Source: Ramlibacter sp. (GTDB lineage Bacteria > Pseudomonadota > Gammaproteobacteria > Burkholderiales > Burkholderiaceae_C). Taken from it: a DNA stretch of 33,673 nucleotides. The stretch covers positions 1 to 33,673 of the forward strand of contig JAJTCN010000022.1 in assembly GCA_021323335.1 (NCBI GenBank). The letters are read 5' to 3'. A model generated the notes under the pieces. That model was not told the DNA's origin. It ran no database searches and worked only from the letters and a program-made list of their open reading frames with translations. The translations under genes were made by a program, and so were the position numbers. The first letter of the stretch is position 1. Each line of letters begins with the position of its first letter. Shown piece by piece: positions 31,609 through 33,673 of this stretch.

Positions 31609-32406
31609 CTATTTGAACGCGTTCTCGATCGAGCCGATGCCGGCGATCTCGATGCGCACCACGTCGCCGCGCACCAGGTACTTCGGCGGCTTGTAGCCGA
31701 TGCCCACGCCGGCCGGCGTGCCGGTGGCGATCAGGTCGCCGGGGTACAGCGTGATGCCGGCCGAGATGCATTCGATCAGCGTCGGGATGTCGAAGATGAA
31801 GTCCTTGGTGTTGGCGTCCTGGCGCAGCTCGCCGTTGTCGAAGGACTTGCCCAGCAGCCACTGCGAATGCTTGCCCTGCCAGTCGCGCGCCGTCACGTCG
31901 TTGATGATGGTGTAGCCCCACACGTGCTTCATGGCGTCGGCGGCCTTGATGCCCTTGCCGCCCTTGCCGATGACCACCGTGAGCTCCGCCTCGTAGTCGA
32001 TGGCGGTCGAGACTTCGGCCGGGAACAGGATGTCATCCGTCGGGCCGGTCACCGATTCCGGCACCTTGGAGAAGATGATCGGCGCGGAGGGGATGTCGCC
32101 GCCGGACTTGGCGCTCGAGTCGAAGCCGCTGCCGGCGAATTCCTTCGCATGCGCGTGGTAGTTCTTGCCGACGCAGAACACGTTGCGGCGCGGCCGCGGG
32201 ATCGGCGCGGTGAGCTTCACCTGGTCGATGCCGATCGCCTTGCCGACGGCGGGCAGCGCGCGGCCCGCGGCCTGCGCCTCGACGATCGGAAGGGCGCCGA
32301 GCGCCAGCTCGGCAGCGGACAGCTGGAAGGGCTCGACCTGGCGGCCATCGGCCGAAACGCGGCCGACACCGGGCTGGCCGTTGAGGATGTACGCAGCAAC
32401 TCTCAT
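31609..32406 (-). CDS. Fumarylacetoacetate hydrolase-family protein, apparently missing an internal segment
   Basis: The product is 265 residues. Motifs of the FAH/FAHD1 fold are VFCVGKNYHAHAKEF, PIIFSKVPESVTGP, AIDYEAELTVVIGK (metal ligands E-x-E), GYTIINDVTARDWQ (Asp ligand), LLGKSFD (Lys) and ISAGITLYPGDLIATGTPAGVGIG. These enzymes cleave or decarboxylate 2-oxo diketo acids, using Mg. Homologues known to me continue after KSFD with a conserved CPMGP-type segment before NGELRQDANT; here KSFD runs straight into NGELRQDANT (junction near 31836). Some 20 residues appear to be lost in frame, which could impair activity. ATG 32406 has GAGAG upstream; codons before it lie in the divergent promoter. 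It is divergent from the Bug receptor gene. Confidence 0.85.
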   Translation of the reverse strand: MRVAAYILNGQPGVGRVSADGRQVEPFQLSAAELALGALPIVEAQAAGRALPAVGKAIGIDQVKLTAPIPRPRRNVFCVGKNYHAHAKEFAGSGFDSSAKSGGDIPSAPIIFSKVPESVTGPTDDILFPAEVSTAIDYEAELTVVIGKGGKGIKAADAMKHVWGYTIINDVTARDWQGKHSQWLLGKSFDNGELRQDANTKDFIFDIPTLIECISAGITLYPGDLIATGTPAGVGIGYKPPKYLVRGDVVRIEIAGIGSIENAFK

Positions 32407-32443
32407 GGGGAAAACTCTCTTTCGCGCCGACCGTGGCGCTCTA

Positions 32444-32453
32444 TAGCATGCTA
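32444..32453. promoter_or_regulatory. Palindrome TAGCATGCTA, candidate operator
   Basis: A perfect 10-bp palindrome within TATAGCATGCTAACA lies in the 74-base gap between the divergent FAH-family and Bug receptor genes, where a shared regulator would bind. It resembles short GntR-type operators. No regulator gene is visible in the window. Confidence 0.45.
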
Positions 32454-32480
32454 ACAAAACAAACCCAAGGAGTGACCTTC

Positions 32481-33401
32481 ATGATGCGCCGCTTTCTCAT
32501 CGCCGCGGGCCTGTGCGCCGCGGCCGGCCTTGCCGCCGCGCAAGGCGCTTACCCCACCAAGCCGATCACCATGATCGTGCCCTTCCCGCCGGGCGGCCTG
32601 GCCGACGTCGTCGGCCGTCCCGTCGCCGAATCGATGGGCAAGGAGCTCGGCCAGCCGGTCGTGATCGAGAACAAGGGCGGCGCCGGCGGCGGCATCGGCA
32701 TGGCCCAGGCAGCCAAGGCCGCGCCGGACGGCTACACCATCCTCATGGCGCTGTCCTCGTACAGCGTGCTGCCGGAGGCGGACACGCTGCTGGGCCGTCC
32801 GCAGATGTACGCCTTCAACGCCCTGCGCCCGATCGCCCGCTTCACGGCCGACCCGACCGTGCTGGCGGTGCGCGCCGACGCGCCCTGGAAGACGGTGAAG
32901 GACTTCGTCGAGGACGCGAAGAAGCGCCCGGGCGCCATCAACTTCGGCTCGTCCGGCAACTACGGCACCATGCACGTGCCGATGGAGATCCTCAACCAGG
33001 TGGCGGGCACGCGCATGACGCACATCCCCTACACCGGCGCCGGCCCCGCCGTCGTCGCGCTGCTCGGCGGCCAGGTGGATGCGCTGTCCACCGGTCCGGC
33101 CACCGTGCTGCAGCACGTCAAGGCGGGCAAGATCCGCGTGCTGGGCCACTGGGGCAACGGCAAGCTCGAGTCGATGCCGGACGTGCCGTCGCTCAAGCAG
33201 GCCGGCTACAACGCCGAGTACGCGCAGTGGTCCGGCCTGTTCGTGCCGGCCGGCACGCCCGAGCCGGTGGTGCAGCGCCTGCGCGCCGCGGCGCGCCACG
33301 CCGCGGTGCTCTACCAGGACACGCCCGACTTCGAGAAGTACGTGCAGAGCGACGTGCAACGCATGTCGGACGTGGTCAAGAAGATCGGCAAGGTCGAATA
33401 G
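32481..33401 (+). CDS. Bug-family tripartite tricarboxylate receptor (substrate-binding protein)
   Basis: The product is 306 residues with a signal peptide ending at GLAAAQG (about residue 22). The mature Bug fold starts YPTKPITMIVPFPPGGLADV, the dicarboxylate-binding loop, followed by NKGGAGGGIGMAQAAKAAPDGYT, NFGSSGNYGTMHVPMEI, HIPYTGAGPAVVALLGGQVDA and the end VVKKIGKVE. AAGGAGTGA supports the ATG at 32481. Near residues 274-277, ARHAAVLYQDTPDFEKY seems shorter than in homologues, which carry roughly 15 more residues between the helix and LYQD; this may be another small in-frame loss. It binds a carboxylate or aromatic acid for a TTT transporter, or acts as a sensor. It is followed after 14 bases by a second Bug gene. 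Confidence 0.9.
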   Translation: MMRRFLIAAGLCAAAGLAAAQGAYPTKPITMIVPFPPGGLADVVGRPVAESMGKELGQPVVIENKGGAGGGIGMAQAAKAAPDGYTILMALSSYSVLPEADTLLGRPQMYAFNALRPIARFTADPTVLAVRADAPWKTVKDFVEDAKKRPGAINFGSSGNYGTMHVPMEILNQVAGTRMTHIPYTGAGPAVVALLGGQVDALSTGPATVLQHVKAGKIRVLGHWGNGKLESMPDVPSLKQAGYNAEYAQWSGLFVPAGTPEPVVQRLRAAARHAAVLYQDTPDFEKYVQSDVQRMSDVVKKIGKVE

Positions 33402-33415
33402 GCATCGGAGGCACC

Positions 33416-33673
33416 ATGAAGCGTCACCTCGTTTCCCTCGTGGCTGCAGCGACGTGCGCAGCGGCACTGCTGCAGGCCGGCCCCGCGGCGGCGCAGGCCT
33501 ATCCGAACCGGCCGGTGAAGATCATCGTGCCGTTCGCGGTAGGTGGCCCGGCCGACGTGTTCGCGCGTTTTCTGGCGCAGCGCCTGCCGGACCAGCTCGG
33601 CCAGACCTTCGTGGTGGAGAACAAGCCGGGCGCCGGCGCCGTGATCGGCACCGACCAGGTCGCGAAATCGCCT
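33416..33673 (+). CDS. Second Bug-family receptor, 3'-truncated by window edge
   Basis: The visible 86 codons start MKRHLVSLVAAATCAAALLQ with a signal peptide ending at PAAAQA, then YPNRPVKIIVPFAVGGPADV, FARFLAQRLPDQLGQTFVVE and NKPGAGAVIGTDQVAKSP, the diagnostic N-terminal part of Bug receptors. CGGAGGCACC precedes the ATG. It lies 14 bases after the first Bug gene and is clearly a different paralogue (PFAVGGPADVF against PFPPGGLADVV), so the operon supplies two receptors. The remainder is outside the window. Confidence 0.9.
   Translation, partial: MKRHLVSLVAAATCAAALLQAGPAAAQAYPNRPVKIIVPFAVGGPADVFARFLAQRLPDQLGQTFVVENKPGAGAVIGTDQVAKSP

Noticed and set aside
30616-32454. A 612-codon continuous frame as one long kinase fusion
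   Set aside because: After codon 249 the protein has no family similarity and runs antisense to the FAH-family gene, while the true kinase C-terminus is found in the next frame.

Overview
The window is high-GC, densely coded bacterial chromosome with strong third-position GC bias. The gene set (Bug-type solute receptors, an OhrR/Ohr pair, NodI/NodJ-like exporter, DUF6502/DUF5666 pair, AMP nucleosidase) and ACAAT-type -10 boxes lying almost on the start codon suggest a betaproteobacterium of the Burkholderiales, most likely Comamonadaceae (Ramlibacter/Variovorax-like). No rRNA, tRNA, CRISPR array, prophage or insertion sequence was seen. No gene-free stretch exceeds 300 bases; the longest are 18153-18421 and 10345-10590.

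Layout. 1-2277 (minus): an MCE-type lipid transport operon (MlaE-like permease, MCE protein, lipoprotein cut by the window edge) with no ATPase gene in view. 2367-8043: glutathione reductase, a secreted FecR-domain/coiled-coil protein, a small conserved hypothetical protein, AMP nucleosidase and a small zinc-ribbon membrane protein. 8252-21502: an accessory envelope region. It holds a DUF6502-DUF5666 pair; a tight operon of TlpA-like thioredoxin, DUF4266 Gly/Cys-tailed mini-lipoprotein, DUF3570 beta-barrel, ApbE-like protein, DsbD and an RTX-repeat protein; then two large divergent lipoproteins (a probable 'choice-of-anchor O' protein and a Tat-type beta-propeller-like protein). 21576-26096: phosphatidylserine decarboxylase, a NodI/NodJ-like ABC exporter and two flavin split-barrel proteins, the second fused to GAF and winged-helix-like domains. 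26187-30593: hemerythrin-domain protein, GMC oxidoreductase, enoyl-CoA hydratase-like protein, OhrR and Ohr. 30616-33673: an SrkA/YihE-type kinase gene broken by a deletion/frameshift, a fumarylacetoacetate hydrolase-family gene that seems to lack an internal segment, and two tandem Bug receptors (the second cut by the window edge).

The most interesting system is the 10591-15251 operon. A periplasmic thiol-redox relay (DsbD plus TlpA) is co-transcribed with an ApbE-like protein, an outer-membrane barrel and a 79-residue lipoprotein ending in a Gly-rich CGC tail, which looks like the shared client. The promoter of this operon and that of the DUF6502/DUF5666 pair carry the same palindrome (7-bp arms reading (G/A)AATGTG and CACATT(C/T), N7 spacer) between -35 and -10, so the two units probably form one small regulon. 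The DUF6502 protein contains an HTH-like segment and is a candidate regulator. A second theme is possible gene damage or assembly error at 31.3-33.3 kb, where three neighbouring genes each appear to miss an internal piece.
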